From Streptomyces sp. NBC_00536 (GTDB lineage Bacteria; Actinomycetota; Actinomycetes; Streptomycetales; Streptomycetaceae), in the NCBI RefSeq assembly GCF_036346295.1, contig NZ_CP107819.1, forward strand, positions 992,001 to 1,056,000: 64,000 nt of DNA, given 5' to 3'. Of this stretch, positions 16,477-25,142 are shown piece after piece (within the stretch, counting starts at the first letter, position 1; each line of letters starts with the position of its first letter). The translations under genes were made by a program, and so were the position numbers. Below the pieces are notes generated by a model. It had not been told where the DNA came from. It was given only the letters and a program-made list of their open reading frames with translations, and searched no databases.

Positions 16477-17556
16477 CTAGCGGGCCAGCTCTTCCTTCAG
16501 CGCCTGGAGGAAGGCGTCCACGTCGTCCTCCTGGGTGTCGAAGCCGCACATCCAGCGCACGTCGCCCGCCGCCTCGTCCCAGAAGTAGAAGCGGAAACGC
16601 TTCTGCAGACGGCGCGAGACCTCGTGCGGCAGCCGCGCGAACACCGCGTTGGCCTGCACCGGGTAGAGGATCTCCACCCCGTCCAGCTCCCGCACGCCCG
16701 CGGCCAGCCGCTGCGCCATCGCGTTGGAGTGCCGGGCGTTGCGCAGCCACAGGTCCTTCGCGAGCAGCGCTTCGAGCTGCACCGAGACGAACCGCATCTT
16801 GGACGCCAGCTGCATCGACATCTTGCGGATGTGCTTCATCTGCCGGACGGCGTCCGGGTTGAGGACCACGATGGCCTCGCCGAAGAGCATGCCGTTCTTC
16901 GTGCCGCCGTACGAGAGCACGTCCACGCCGACCGCGTTGGTGAACGCACGCATCGGTACGTCCAGCGACGCCGCCGCGTTGGATATCCGGGCACCGTCCA
17001 GGTGGACCTTCATGCCCCGCGCGTGCGCGTGCTCGCAGATGGCCCGGATCTCGTCCGGGGTGTAGACCGTGCCCAGTTCGGTGTTCTGGGTGATCGACAC
17101 GACCTGCGGCATCGCCCGGTGCTCGTCCTCCCAGCCCCAGGCCTGCCGGTCGATCAGCTCGGGCGTGAGCTTGCCGTCCGGCGTCGCCACGGTGAGCAGC
17201 TTGAGGCCGGCCATCCGCTCGGGGGCGCCGCCCTCGTCGACGTTGATGTGGGCCGTCTCGGCACACACCACCGCGCCCCAGCGGTCGGTCAGGGCCTGCA
17301 GCGCGGTCACGTTGGCGCCGGTGCCGTTGAAGACCGGGTAGGCCTCGGCGTAGGGGCCGAAGTGGCTGCGCATGATCTTCTGCAGGTGTTCGGTGTACTC
17401 GTCGTCGCCGTAGGCCACCTGGTGGCCGCCGTTGGCGAGGGCTATCGCGGCCAGGACCTCGGGATGCGCTCCCGCGTAGTTGTCGCTCGCGAAGCCGCGC
17501 ACCGCCGGGTCGTGGTGCCTGCGGGCATCGGTCCTCAGGGTTGCGGGGTCAGCCAC
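16477..17556 (-). CDS. Threonine aldolase family PLP-dependent beta-eliminating lyase
   Basis: 359-aa fold-type I PLP enzyme. It begins with the family phrase GFASDNYAGAHPEVLAAI, has the active-site segment HLDGARISNAA near residue 186 and the PLP lysine in LSYGGTKNGMLFGE near 219. Low-specificity threonine aldolases split beta-hydroxy amino acids into glycine and an aldehyde. The GTG start lies inside the SDR gene, overlapping it by 22 bases, so the two are translationally coupled. Third gene of the DUF6421-SDR-aldolase operon. Confidence 0.9.
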   Translation of the reverse strand: MADPATLRTDARRHHDPAVRGFASDNYAGAHPEVLAAIALANGGHQVAYGDDEYTEHLQKIMRSHFGPYAEAYPVFNGTGANVTALQALTDRWGAVVCAETAHINVDEGGAPERMAGLKLLTVATPDGKLTPELIDRQAWGWEDEHRAMPQVVSITQNTELGTVYTPDEIRAICEHAHARGMKVHLDGARISNAAASLDVPMRAFTNAVGVDVLSYGGTKNGMLFGEAIVVLNPDAVRQMKHIRKMSMQLASKMRFVSVQLEALLAKDLWLRNARHSNAMAQRLAAGVRELDGVEILYPVQANAVFARLPHEVSRRLQKRFRFYFWDEAAGDVRWMCGFDTQEDDVDAFLQALKEELAR

Positions 17557-18296
17557 AGACGCTGTCCGTTCACTTCAGTGGCGGGCCGCTCCCAGACGCC
17601 GGTGATGGCCTCGGCCAGCTCCTTGACGTCGGTGAAGCCCGCGAATTTCGCAGTGGGTCGCTCGGCGCGCATCGCGTCGTGCACCAGTGCCTTGATGACC
17701 AGGATCGCAGCCGCCGCGCCCGGGCCGTCATCGCCGCCCGCCTTGCGGAAGGAGTCGGCGAGGGCCAGGGTCCAGGCTTCGGCCGCGGCCTTGCCCGCGT
17801 TGTACGCGGCGTTGTTGGCCACCGGCTTGTGCGCGCCGGACTGGCTCACCAGGACGTAGCGGCCGCGGCCGCTGCGCAGCAGGGCGTCGTGGAAGGCGAG
17901 CGAGGTGTGCTGGACGGTGCGGATGAGGAGCTTCTCCAGGAAGTCCCAGTCCGCGAGGTCCGTGTCCGTGAAGGTCTTGCTGCCGCGCCAGCCGCCGACG
18001 AGGTGCACCACGCCGTCGACCGAGCCGAACTCCTTCTCGGTCCTGGCCGCCCACTCCTTGGTGGCGTCCAGGTCGAGCAGGTCGACGGTGTCACCGGTGA
18101 CGGTGGCCCCGCCGTGGGCGTAGCGGGCCGCGTCCACCGCCTCCGCGAGGCGTGCCGGGTCCGCGTCGGCCGCTATCACCGTGGCACCCGCCTCGGCCAG
18201 GCGGATCAGGGCGGCGCGGCCCGCGGGCCCGCCCGCCCCGGCCACTGCCACGACCGCTCCGCTGAGCTTCCCGTTTCCGTTCCCGGAGCCGTTCAT
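17535..18296 (-). CDS. SDR family oxidoreductase
   Basis: 253-aa short-chain dehydrogenase. The cofactor motif is AVAGAGGPAGRAALIRLAEA, a variant of TGxxxGxG in which Gly-Pro-Ala-Gly follows; VVHLVGGW replaces the usual NNAG; the catalytic pair is in NNAAYNAGKAAAEAW with Ser in LVSQSGAH. The ATG at 18296 was chosen because GGAGGAGG stands eight bases before it; an in-frame GTG at 18326 would overlap the upstream stop. It sits between the DUF6421 and aldolase genes, which suggests a shared pathway, but the substrate is unknown. Confidence 0.87.
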   Translation of the reverse strand: MNGSGNGNGKLSGAVVAVAGAGGPAGRAALIRLAEAGATVIAADADPARLAEAVDAARYAHGGATVTGDTVDLLDLDATKEWAARTEKEFGSVDGVVHLVGGWRGSKTFTDTDLADWDFLEKLLIRTVQHTSLAFHDALLRSGRGRYVLVSQSGAHKPVANNAAYNAGKAAAEAWTLALADSFRKAGGDDGPGAAAAILVIKALVHDAMRAERPTAKFAGFTDVKELAEAITGVWERPATEVNGQRLWLTPQP

Positions 18297-18322
18297 CCGC
18301 ACTGCCTCCTCCGCGCGAGCGC

Positions 18323-19738
18323 TCACGCGGCGACCCGCTCTTCCTGCTGACGGTCCCCGGCGTTCAGCGCCGTGATCCCCTTGGTCGAGGCGATGACGCC
18401 CTTGAGCTTCTTGGCGAGGGCCTCATAGAACATGCTGAGGGGGAACTCGTCCGCGAGCACGTCGTCCACGAGCTTGCGCGGCGGCTGTGTCAGGTCCAGG
18501 GCGTCCGGGCCCTTGGCCCAGCGGGATCCCGGGTGCGGGGCGAGGTAGGTCGCGACCAGCTCGTAGGCCTTGAACCAGTGCACCAGCTTCGGGCGGTCGA
18601 TGCCCGCCCGGTAGAGCTCCTCGATGTCGGCGCACAGCTGGTTGGTGACCTGCGGGGCGCGCATCCAGTCGATCTTCAGCTTGTTGTCCGTCCAGCGCAC
18701 GACGTCGTGCTTGTGGAGGTACGCGAACAGCAGCTGGCCGCCGAGGCCGTCGTAGTTGCGGGTGCGGTCGCCGGAGACGGGGAAGCGGAACATCCGGTCG
18801 AAGAGGACGGCGTACTGCACGTCACGGCCGTGCTCGTTGCCCTCGGACTCCAGCTTCACGGCCTCCTTGAAGGCGGTGAGGTCGCAGCGCAGCTCCTCCA
18901 GGCCGTACATCCAGAACGGCTGGCGCTGCTTGATCATGAAGGGGTCGAACGGCAGGTCGCCGTGGCTGTGGGTGCGGTCGTGGACCATGTCCCACAGGAC
19001 GAAGGCCTTCTCGCAGCGCTCCTGGTCGGTGACCATGGCGGCGATGTCGGCCGGCAGGGTGATGCCGAGGATGTCCACGGCCGCCTCGGTGACCTTGCGG
19101 AAGCGCGCGGCCTCGCGGTCGCAGAAGATGCCGCCCCAGGTGAAGCGCTCGGGGGCCTCGCGGACCGCGATGGTCTCCGGGAAGAGCACGGCGGAGTGCG
19201 TGTCGTAGCCCGCGGTGAAGTCCTCGAAGGTGATGCCGAGGAAGAGCGGGTTGTCGTACCGGGTGCGCTCCAGCTCGGCGAGCCACTCGGGCCACACCAT
19301 CTTGAGCGCGACGGCCTCGAAGTTGCGGTCGGGGTTCCCGTTCTGCGTGTACATGGGGAACACCACGAGGTGCTGCAGTCCGTCGGCGCGCTCGGCGGCC
19401 GGGCGGAAGGCGAGCAGCGAGTCGAGGAAGTCCGGCACCTTGAAGCCGTCCGCGACCCATTTGCGCAGGTCCGCGACGAGGGCGCGGTGGTAGTCGAGGG
19501 CGTGCGGCAGCAGCGGCGACAGCTCCTGCACCGCGGCGGTCATCCGCTCGACGACGGCCTCGGCCTCGAAGGGCGTGGGCGCGCCCGCGACCTCGAAGTC
19601 GATCGAACCGTCCTTGGCCTGCCAGGGGCGGATCTCCTCCACGGCGGCCTTGAGCTGGGGCCACGCCGGGTGGTCCACCACCCGCGTTCCGGCGGTTATC
19701 ACGGCACCGACCGGTCCCGGCACAAGAGTTTCCGTCAT
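18323..19738 (-). CDS. DUF6421 family protein
   Basis: 471 aa, soluble, rich in conserved His, Asp and aromatic residues: FVLWDMVHDRTHSHGDLPFD and QRQPFWMYGLEELRCDL look like a buried or metal-binding core, but no catalytic motif is established for the family. ATG 19738 has GGAGGAAGTGAC directly before it; the in-frame extension to 19765 is unconserved. It is the first gene of a three-gene operon with an SDR and a threonine aldolase-like enzyme (26-base gap to the first, 22-base overlap between the next two). Confidence 0.85.
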   Translation of the reverse strand: MTETLVPGPVGAVITAGTRVVDHPAWPQLKAAVEEIRPWQAKDGSIDFEVAGAPTPFEAEAVVERMTAAVQELSPLLPHALDYHRALVADLRKWVADGFKVPDFLDSLLAFRPAAERADGLQHLVVFPMYTQNGNPDRNFEAVALKMVWPEWLAELERTRYDNPLFLGITFEDFTAGYDTHSAVLFPETIAVREAPERFTWGGIFCDREAARFRKVTEAAVDILGITLPADIAAMVTDQERCEKAFVLWDMVHDRTHSHGDLPFDPFMIKQRQPFWMYGLEELRCDLTAFKEAVKLESEGNEHGRDVQYAVLFDRMFRFPVSGDRTRNYDGLGGQLLFAYLHKHDVVRWTDNKLKIDWMRAPQVTNQLCADIEELYRAGIDRPKLVHWFKAYELVATYLAPHPGSRWAKGPDALDLTQPPRKLVDDVLADEFPLSMFYEALAKKLKGVIASTKGITALNAGDRQQEERVAA

Positions 19739-19753
19739 GTCACTTCCTCCACA

Positions 19754-19803
19754 GGAGAACCTCACGTTAAGACAGCGTATGCATGTGAGGCTCTCCCGCT
19801 CAA
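19754..19803 (-). promoter_or_regulatory. Promoter with embedded inverted repeat before the DUF6421 operon
   Basis: -35 TTGAGC (19803-19798), 18-base spacer and -10 TACGCT (19779-19774). An inverted repeat with 12-base arms (19754-19765 and 19785-19796, one mismatch) surrounds the -10, so it could be an operator or a 5' UTR hairpin. Confidence 0.45.
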
Positions 19804-19819
19804 GAGGTGAAGCCGGAAA

Positions 19820-20851
19820 TTATCCTGCGTCACCCCCATTGGCGCCGCAATTCTTCCCGCTGGACACCGTCCGCGCGATCGCTTCGCCTACTCCGTCCAG
19901 GGCACGGCGGGCCTCGGGCAGCAGGCCGGAAAGCGCCAGGAACCCGTGGAACATCCCCGGGTGATGGTCCTCGTGGGCGCTCGTGCCCGCCTCGCGGAGC
20001 GCGCGAACGTACGCCGTCCCCTCGTCGTGGAGCGGATCACAGCCCGCGGTCACCACATGGGCGGGCGGCAGCCCGGTCAGATCCGCTCGCAGGGGCGAGG
20101 CCAGCGGATCCGCACCGTCCCCGGCGGGCCCGAGGTACTGCTCCCAGAACCAGCGCAGGTGGGTGGCGGTCAGGAAGTACCCCTCGGCGTTGCGCCGCAC
20201 GGAGTCGCCCTCCTGCGCGGCCAGCGCGGGGTAGAGCAGCACCTGGAGGGCGACCGGCGGTCCCCCGCGCGCCCGGGCCAGCAGCAGCGCGGCGGCGGCG
20301 AGGTTGCCGCCGGCGCTGTCCCCGGCGATCACCAGCGCCCCGGGATCGCCGCCGAGGCCGGCCAGGTGCCCGCCCGCCCAGCACAGCGCGGCGTGGGCGT
20401 CGTGGACGGCGGCGGGGAAGCGGGCCTCGGGGGCCCGCCGGTAGTCCACGGAGACCACGACCGCGCCGGCGGCCCGGCACAGTTCCCGCGCGGTGGTGTC
20501 GTGGGTGTCGAGGTCGCACAGCACCCAGCCGCCGCCGTGGCAGAACACCACGGTCGGGCGGGGCCCGGGCCACTGCCGCGGGTCGGGGCGGTACACGCGT
20601 ACGGGCAGCGCGGGCGCCCCGGCGGGCCCGGGTATCTCCCGGTCCAGGACGGAGCCGACGGCGGGCGGCTCGAACGGGGAGTGCGGGGCCGCCGCCAGGA
20701 TCCGGCGCGCCTCGGCGGCGTCGGTGACCCGGCCGCCCACATCGGGGAAGGCGTCGGCCATCGCGTCCACGAAGGGGCGTACGCCCGGAGCGAGCCGGTC
20801 GGGACCGGGCGCGGGGCCGCGGTCGGGGCGGGGTGGCTGGGCGGGCTGCAT
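19820..20851 (-). CDS. Alpha/beta hydrolase, hormone-sensitive-lipase family
   Basis: 343-aa esterase of the HSL family. The oxyanion block is VVFCHGGGWVLCDL near residue 103, the nucleophile elbow is IAGDSAGGNLAAAALLL near 177, and the C-terminal HHPGMFHGFLALSG supplies the catalytic His; Asp is in GCDPLHDEG. The substrate is probably a short acyl ester. ATG 20851 was preferred to the upstream TTG because GGAGG lies eight bases before it. A monocistronic or two-gene unit behind the LLM oxidoreductase (73 bases). Confidence 0.92.
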   Translation of the reverse strand: MQPAQPPRPDRGPAPGPDRLAPGVRPFVDAMADAFPDVGGRVTDAAEARRILAAAPHSPFEPPAVGSVLDREIPGPAGAPALPVRVYRPDPRQWPGPRPTVVFCHGGGWVLCDLDTHDTTARELCRAAGAVVVSVDYRRAPEARFPAAVHDAHAALCWAGGHLAGLGGDPGALVIAGDSAGGNLAAAALLLARARGGPPVALQVLLYPALAAQEGDSVRRNAEGYFLTATHLRWFWEQYLGPAGDGADPLASPLRADLTGLPPAHVVTAGCDPLHDEGTAYVRALREAGTSAHEDHHPGMFHGFLALSGLLPEARRALDGVGEAIARTVSSGKNCGANGGDAG

Positions 20852-20924
20852 CAGGGGTGCCTCCAAAACCAGAGGGGATCGCGCGGGGTCACTACCGCCG
20901 GAACGCCGTGCTCACACCTCGCCG

Positions 20925-22046
20925 TCAGTTCCCCCGGAAGTGCGGGATGACCTTCTCGCCCCACTGCCGCAGCGTCTCCAGGCACGCCTCCTGCGGCACG
21001 GTCCCCATCTGGATCAGGCACATCACCTCGTCCGCCCCGGCCTCCCGCAGCCGTTCGACGTAGGCGATCGCGTCGTCCGCGCTGCCGTAGGCGTGGTCCG
21101 CGTGGAATGTGGCGCTCGCGCTGGGCCGGACCGGGATGTCCAGCTCGTGCAGCCGCGCCACCACCTGCTCGGCGGCCCTGCGCAGCTCGGCGCCCTCGTC
21201 GGCGCCCGCGACCACCGCCTCGTCCGGGATGCCCGCGCCGCCGTACCAGTGGCCGATGGACTGGGCGAAGAAGCGCTGGCCCCGCAGACCAGTCCGGCGG
21301 GCCTCCTCCGGGTCGTCGAGCACGATGGTGGGACAGAGCACCGAGAAGTGGTCGTTGACCGCGCTCGACACGAAGCGGGAGCCGTCGCGCCCGGCGATCG
21401 CCGCGTCGTAAGCGGCGCGCATCGCGGCGATCGACTCCGGCCCGGCGAATCCCATCACCAGGGCGCCGACGCCCAGTTCGGCCGCCTGGCGCAGGGTGTC
21501 GGCGCGGCTGCACGCGAGGAACAGCGGCGGGTGCGGCAGCTGCCGCGGGCGGGGCAGGATCGGGTGCGGATCGATGTCGATGAGTTCTCCGTGGTACTCC
21601 AGCTCGTCCTCCTGCCAGGCCTTGCCGATGATCCGCAGCGCTTCCTCGACCTCCTGGGTGGTGCGGTCCCGGTCCACCCCGCACAGCGAGGTCTCCTGCA
21701 CGGTGCCGCCGCGGCCCGCGCCCAGGTCGAGCCTGCCGCCGGAGAGCAGGTCGAGCATCGCGGCCCGCTCCGCGACCCGGACCGGATGGTTGAAGTTGAA
21801 GGGCATGCACACGACGCCGTGACCGATGCGTATGGTGTGCGTCCTGGCCGCGACCCAGGTCAGGAAGATCTCAGGTGCGGACATGTGGGCGTACCACTTC
21901 AAGGAGTGGTGCTCGACGGCCCAGATCCGGTCGAAGCCCATGCGCTCGGCCAGGACGGCCTGTTCGACGCAGTCCCGGATGACCTGGTGCTCCCGCTCGA
22001 CGGTCGGGTCGGCGAGCTGCGCTTCGAAGATGACGGAGAACTTCAC
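20925..22046 (-). CDS. LLM class flavin-dependent oxidoreductase
   Basis: 373-aa luciferase-like TIM-barrel flavoprotein. It starts MKFSVIFEAQLADPTVEREH and contains WAVEHHSLKWYAHMSAPEIF, IRIGHGVVCMPFNFNHPVRV and LDLGAGRGG, all typical of the LLM (FMN- or F420-using monooxygenase) family. The GTG at 22046 follows a GGAGG at seven bases. A divergent PadR gene begins 50 bases away with a palindrome between them, so the oxidoreductase is probably the repressed target, perhaps in degradation or detoxification of an aromatic or amine compound. Confidence 0.92.
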   Translation of the reverse strand: MKFSVIFEAQLADPTVEREHQVIRDCVEQAVLAERMGFDRIWAVEHHSLKWYAHMSAPEIFLTWVAARTHTIRIGHGVVCMPFNFNHPVRVAERAAMLDLLSGGRLDLGAGRGGTVQETSLCGVDRDRTTQEVEEALRIIGKAWQEDELEYHGELIDIDPHPILPRPRQLPHPPLFLACSRADTLRQAAELGVGALVMGFAGPESIAAMRAAYDAAIAGRDGSRFVSSAVNDHFSVLCPTIVLDDPEEARRTGLRGQRFFAQSIGHWYGGAGIPDEAVVAGADEGAELRRAAEQVVARLHELDIPVRPSASATFHADHAYGSADDAIAYVERLREAGADEVMCLIQMGTVPQEACLETLRQWGEKVIPHFRGN

Positions 22047-22095
22047 GATGCCTCCAGGGTTGCGTCCCGTGCCCGGTCTCACTTCAATTAGAAAT

Positions 22096-22776
22096 ATGAC
22101 TAGTAGTCAGACGTCGAACAAGCAAGAGGCGCGGCAGGACCTGCCGCCGACCGCCTGGGCGGTGCTCGGCCTGCTGTCCTTCCCCGGCGAGCGGACCGGC
22201 TACGAGCTGAAGAAGTGGGCGGACTCCTCGCTCCGCTTCTTCTACTGGTCACCCGCGATCAGCCAGATCTACGCCGAACTGCGGCGCCTGGAGGAACTCG
22301 GGTACGCCGCCTCCGCCCGCTCGGGACCCGAGGAGGTCCGCGCCAAGCGGCGGTACTCCATCACTGCCGCGGGGCGCGAGGCCCTCGCCCACTGGGCCGG
22401 CGACACCGCGGAGGCCGGGCCTCCGGTGCTCAAGCACGGGCTGCTGCTGCGGGTCTGGCTGGGGCACCTGGGCGAGCCGGAGCGGCTGCGGGCCCTGGTG
22501 GGCGAGCACCTGGAGCGCACCCGGGGCGAGCTGGACTCCGTACGGGAGGCCCTCGCCCACGCCGCGGACGCACCGGAGTGGGCCTTCCCGCGCCTCGCCC
22601 TGCGCTGGAGCGAGCGGCAGCACCTGGCCGAGCTGGAGCTGACCGAGGCCCTGCTCGCGGACCTCGCGGACCTCGCGAGCCTGCCGGACCTTTCGACTGC
22701 CGGTTCCGGGGCTCACCCTGGACCTCAGGTCGAGGGTCCGGGTCAAGGCGATGGGGACGCGCCCACGGCAGGGTGA
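22096..22776 (+). CDS. PadR family transcriptional regulator
   Basis: 226-aa winged-helix regulator. The PadR domain is residues 16-100: AVLGLLSFPGERTGYELKKW, then SQIYAELRRLEELGYAASAR and RRYSITAAGREAL. The C-terminal half (helical, Leu/Glu/Arg rich) is the dimerisation region. No SD precedes ATG 22096, suggesting a leaderless message. A 13-bp palindrome overlaps its own first codons, fitting autoregulation and control of the divergent LLM oxidoreductase gene. Confidence 0.93.
   Translation: MTSSQTSNKQEARQDLPPTAWAVLGLLSFPGERTGYELKKWADSSLRFFYWSPAISQIYAELRRLEELGYAASARSGPEEVRAKRRYSITAAGREALAHWAGDTAEAGPPVLKHGLLLRVWLGHLGEPERLRALVGEHLERTRGELDSVREALAHAADAPEWAFPRLALRWSERQHLAELELTEALLADLADLASLPDLSTAGSGAHPGPQVEGPGQGDGDAPTAG
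22097..22109. promoter_or_regulatory. PadR operator candidate TGACTA-G-TAGTCA
   Basis: A perfect 13-bp palindrome starts at the second base of the padR start codon and lies in the AT-rich divergent promoter between padR and the LLM gene. Confidence 0.6.
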
Positions 22777-22956
22777 CGCCGGACGACGGCGCGCCCCGTG
22801 CACAACCCTTGGCGGGAACCGGCCGGAGGGTCCTGCCGGAGCGCTGCACGGGCGGTCCCATCGCACGGTCGGCGCATTAACATGCGTCCTCACCACGCGG
22901 GCGGTCGGGACACCGCGACCGCGTGGGGAGCCGCCGTCGACGGAAGCGAGAGAACC

Positions 22957-23640
22957 TTGACTTTCCTCACCATCGGTCACCGCGGGGTCATGGGTGTCGA
23001 GCCGGAGAACACCCTGCGGTCCTTCGTCCGCGCGCAGCGCAGCGGCATGGACGCGATCGCGCTGGACCTCCGGCTCAGCAAGGACGGCGCGCTCGTCGTC
23101 CTGCACGACGACGAGGTCGGCCGGACCACCGACGGCTCGGGGGCCGTCGCCGATCTGACCCTCGCGGAACTGCGCGGGCTCGACGCCGGTCAGGGCGAGC
23201 GGGTGCCGGTCTTCGACGAGGTACTGGAGGCGGTCGCCGTGCCGCTGGTGGCCTCGGTCCGGGACGCGGGCTGCGCCCGGGTGCTGGCGGAGGCGCTGCG
23301 GGGACGGGACCTGACCGCCCGGGTGGAGGTCTCCTCCCCGGACGACGCGGTGCTCGCCGCTGTCGCCGGGCTGGTCCCGGGGGTACGGACGGTGCTGAGC
23401 GCGGACCGCTACGGCGAGGACGTCGTGGCGAGGGCGCTGGCCGTCGGCGCGGGGAGCCTCTCGCTGGACATCCGGCGGCTCACCCTGGAGATCGTCGAAT
23501 CGGCGCACGCGGCGGGTCTGCGGGTGACGGGCTGGACGGTCAACACGCAGGAGCGGCTGAAGCTGGCGCGGGCACTGGAGCTGGACGGTGCGGTGACCGA
23601 CCTGCCGGAGATCCGGCGGACGGGCCGCTTCACCGCCTGA
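22957..23640 (+). CDS. Glycerophosphodiester phosphodiesterase family protein with degenerate metal site
   Basis: 227-aa TIM-barrel protein. It starts MTFLTIGHRGVMGVEPENTL, the GDPD signature with catalytic His, and VVLHDDEVGRTTDGSG carries the second His. Two acidic ligand sites differ from the family: the ExD of IELDV is IALDL here, and the ExK motif is replaced by VASVRD. The enzyme may therefore be weakly active or have another role. The TTG at 22957 was chosen because GHRG then falls at the usual distance; an ATG at 22882 would add an unconserved 25 residues. Confidence 0.85.
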   Translation: MTFLTIGHRGVMGVEPENTLRSFVRAQRSGMDAIALDLRLSKDGALVVLHDDEVGRTTDGSGAVADLTLAELRGLDAGQGERVPVFDEVLEAVAVPLVASVRDAGCARVLAEALRGRDLTARVEVSSPDDAVLAAVAGLVPGVRTVLSADRYGEDVVARALAVGAGSLSLDIRRLTLEIVESAHAAGLRVTGWTVNTQERLKLARALELDGAVTDLPEIRRTGRFTA

Positions 23641-23679
23641 TCAGGCACACCACGGCGTTCCCGCGGCCGCGCGGCCGGC

Positions 23680-24228
23680 TCAGAGCTGCTTGACCAGCAG
23701 CTCGAAGGCCAGGCCTGCGCGGCGCGGGATGCCGAAGCGCTCGTCGCCGTACGGGAAGGGGCTCAGCTCGCCGGTGCGCCGGTAGCCGCGGCGTTCGTAG
23801 TAGGCGATGAGTTCCTCGCGCACGCTGACCACGGTCATGCGCATCTCCTTGGCGTCCCACTGCTCGCGCACCCGGCGTTCGGCCTCGGCCATGATCTGCT
23901 TGCCGAGGCCGCCGCCCTGGAGCCCGGGGCGGACCGCGAACATCCCGAAGTAGGCGTGGTCGCCGCGGTGTTCGAGATGGCAGCAGGCGACGAGGTCTCC
24001 GTCGCGCTCGACCACCAGGAGGGTGCTGTCGGGGGTCGCGATGACCTCGCGCACGCCCCGCTCGTCGGTGCGCTGTCCGCCGAGGTAGTCCGCTTCCGTC
24101 GTCCAGCCGACCCGGCTGGCGTCGCCGCGGTACGCCGACTCCACGAGCGCCACCAGAGCCGGCACGTCCGTGTCGACGGCGGTGCGGTAGGTGAGGGCCG
24201 TGGTGCGGGTGGGATCGGCGGTCGACAT
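23680..24228 (-). CDS. GNAT family N-acetyltransferase
   Basis: 182-aa acetyl-CoA-dependent acyltransferase. The pyrophosphate-binding loop is MFAVRPGLQGGGLGKQIMAE near residue 107, followed by MTVVSVREELIAYYERRGYR, motif B of the fold. The substrate amine is unknown. The ATG at 24228 has GGAG nine bases upstream and the fold begins within 15 residues; a longer open frame beyond it lies antisense to DUF5134. Convergent with the GDPD gene. Confidence 0.92.
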   Translation of the reverse strand: MSTADPTRTTALTYRTAVDTDVPALVALVESAYRGDASRVGWTTEADYLGGQRTDERGVREVIATPDSTLLVVERDGDLVACCHLEHRGDHAYFGMFAVRPGLQGGGLGKQIMAEAERRVREQWDAKEMRMTVVSVREELIAYYERRGYRRTGELSPFPYGDERFGIPRRAGLAFELLVKQL

Positions 24229-24362
24229 CGTCGCGGCTCCGTTCGAAAAGTTGGCATATGACAAGCCTGGTGACGGCAAGGAGAGCCTAACCCGGGGCGG
24301 CGTGCGGCCCGCCCGCCGCGGGCATCTCTTCCCGTGACGCCGACGAACCGGGGGGTTCCGCC

Positions 24363-25046
24363 GTGCACGGTCCCGCGATGTCCCTTTCCGCCTCCACCTC
24401 CCTTTCCGCCTCCACCTCCCTTTCCGCCTCCGCTCCCCTTTCCGCTTCCGCTTCCCTGTCCGCCTGGCTGCTGGTGGCACTGTGCGCCGCGAGCGGTGCG
24501 TACTGCCTGCTGCGGGCCCGCAGAGCGCGGCGCGCCGCGCGCGGGGCGGCGGGCGGTGAGGCTCTGATGGGGTTCGGCATGGCGGTGATGGCCGCGCCGA
24601 CGGGAACCGGTGCGTGGGGGTCCGGGGCATGGGGGTCCACGGTGCTGCTGGCCGTCTTCTGCGCGGCCGCGCTGCACGCGCTCTGGCTGCTGCGCGGCGG
24701 TGCCCACCACGTCCACCACCTGGTGGGCTCCCTGGCCATGGTCTACATGACGGTGACGATGGGGACGGCCACGGGAGCGGGGGGCGGGCACGCCGGGCTC
24801 CACGGCGCGGGTCACGGCCAAGGGGCCGTCCAGGGACTGCCGTTGGTGACCGGCGCGCTGCTGCTCTACTTCGCCGGGTACGTGCTGCTGGGCGGGGCGC
24901 GGCTGGTGACGGCGGGCGGCGCACCGGTGACCGCGGCGGTCGCGGGAGGGCCGGTGGACGGCGCCGGGCGCGGGACGGCCGAGCTGACCCGGGCGTGCCG
25001 ACTCGCCATGGGGATCGGGATGTTGGCCATGCTGCTCACCATGTGA
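24363..25046 (+). CDS. DUF5134 domain membrane protein
   Basis: 227-aa protein with about six hydrophobic helices and His-rich loops (RGGAHHVHHLVGSLAMVYMT and HAGLHGAGHGQGAVQG), features of the DUF5134 family of Streptomyces membrane proteins that are commonly paired with an M56-type peptidase, as here. The His-rich loops suggest metal contact but function is unknown. The GTG is preceded by a GGGGGG site. Residues 7-35 are built from a tandem 18-base repeat giving SLSAST-type units. Confidence 0.75.
   Translation: MHGPAMSLSASTSLSASTSLSASAPLSASASLSAWLLVALCAASGAYCLLRARRARRAARGAAGGEALMGFGMAVMAAPTGTGAWGSGAWGSTVLLAVFCAAALHALWLLRGGAHHVHHLVGSLAMVYMTVTMGTATGAGGGHAGLHGAGHGQGAVQGLPLVTGALLLYFAGYVLLGGARLVTAGGAPVTAAVAGGPVDGAGRGTAELTRACRLAMGIGMLAMLLTM
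24381..24464 (+). repeat. 18-base tandem repeat in the start of the DUF5134 gene
   Basis: TCCCTTTCCGCCTCCACC occurs at 24381 and 24399 exactly, then two diverged copies and a partial one. It encodes repeated SLSAST/SLSASA at the protein N terminus. Confidence 0.85.
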
Positions 25047-25130
25047 GGACCCGCCCGCGGGGACGGGGCCGCCGACGTGTCGTGCGTCACCAATGAACCG
25101 CGGCCATACCCGTGGGTAGCCCCGCCCTCC

Positions 25131-25136
25131 TAAAAT
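25131..25136 (+). promoter_or_regulatory. -10 element for a leaderless M56 transcript
   Basis: TAAAAT ends six bases before the ATG at 25143, the spacing at which transcription starts on the start codon. There is no SD site. Confidence 0.5.
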
Positions 25137-25142
25137 GCGCCC

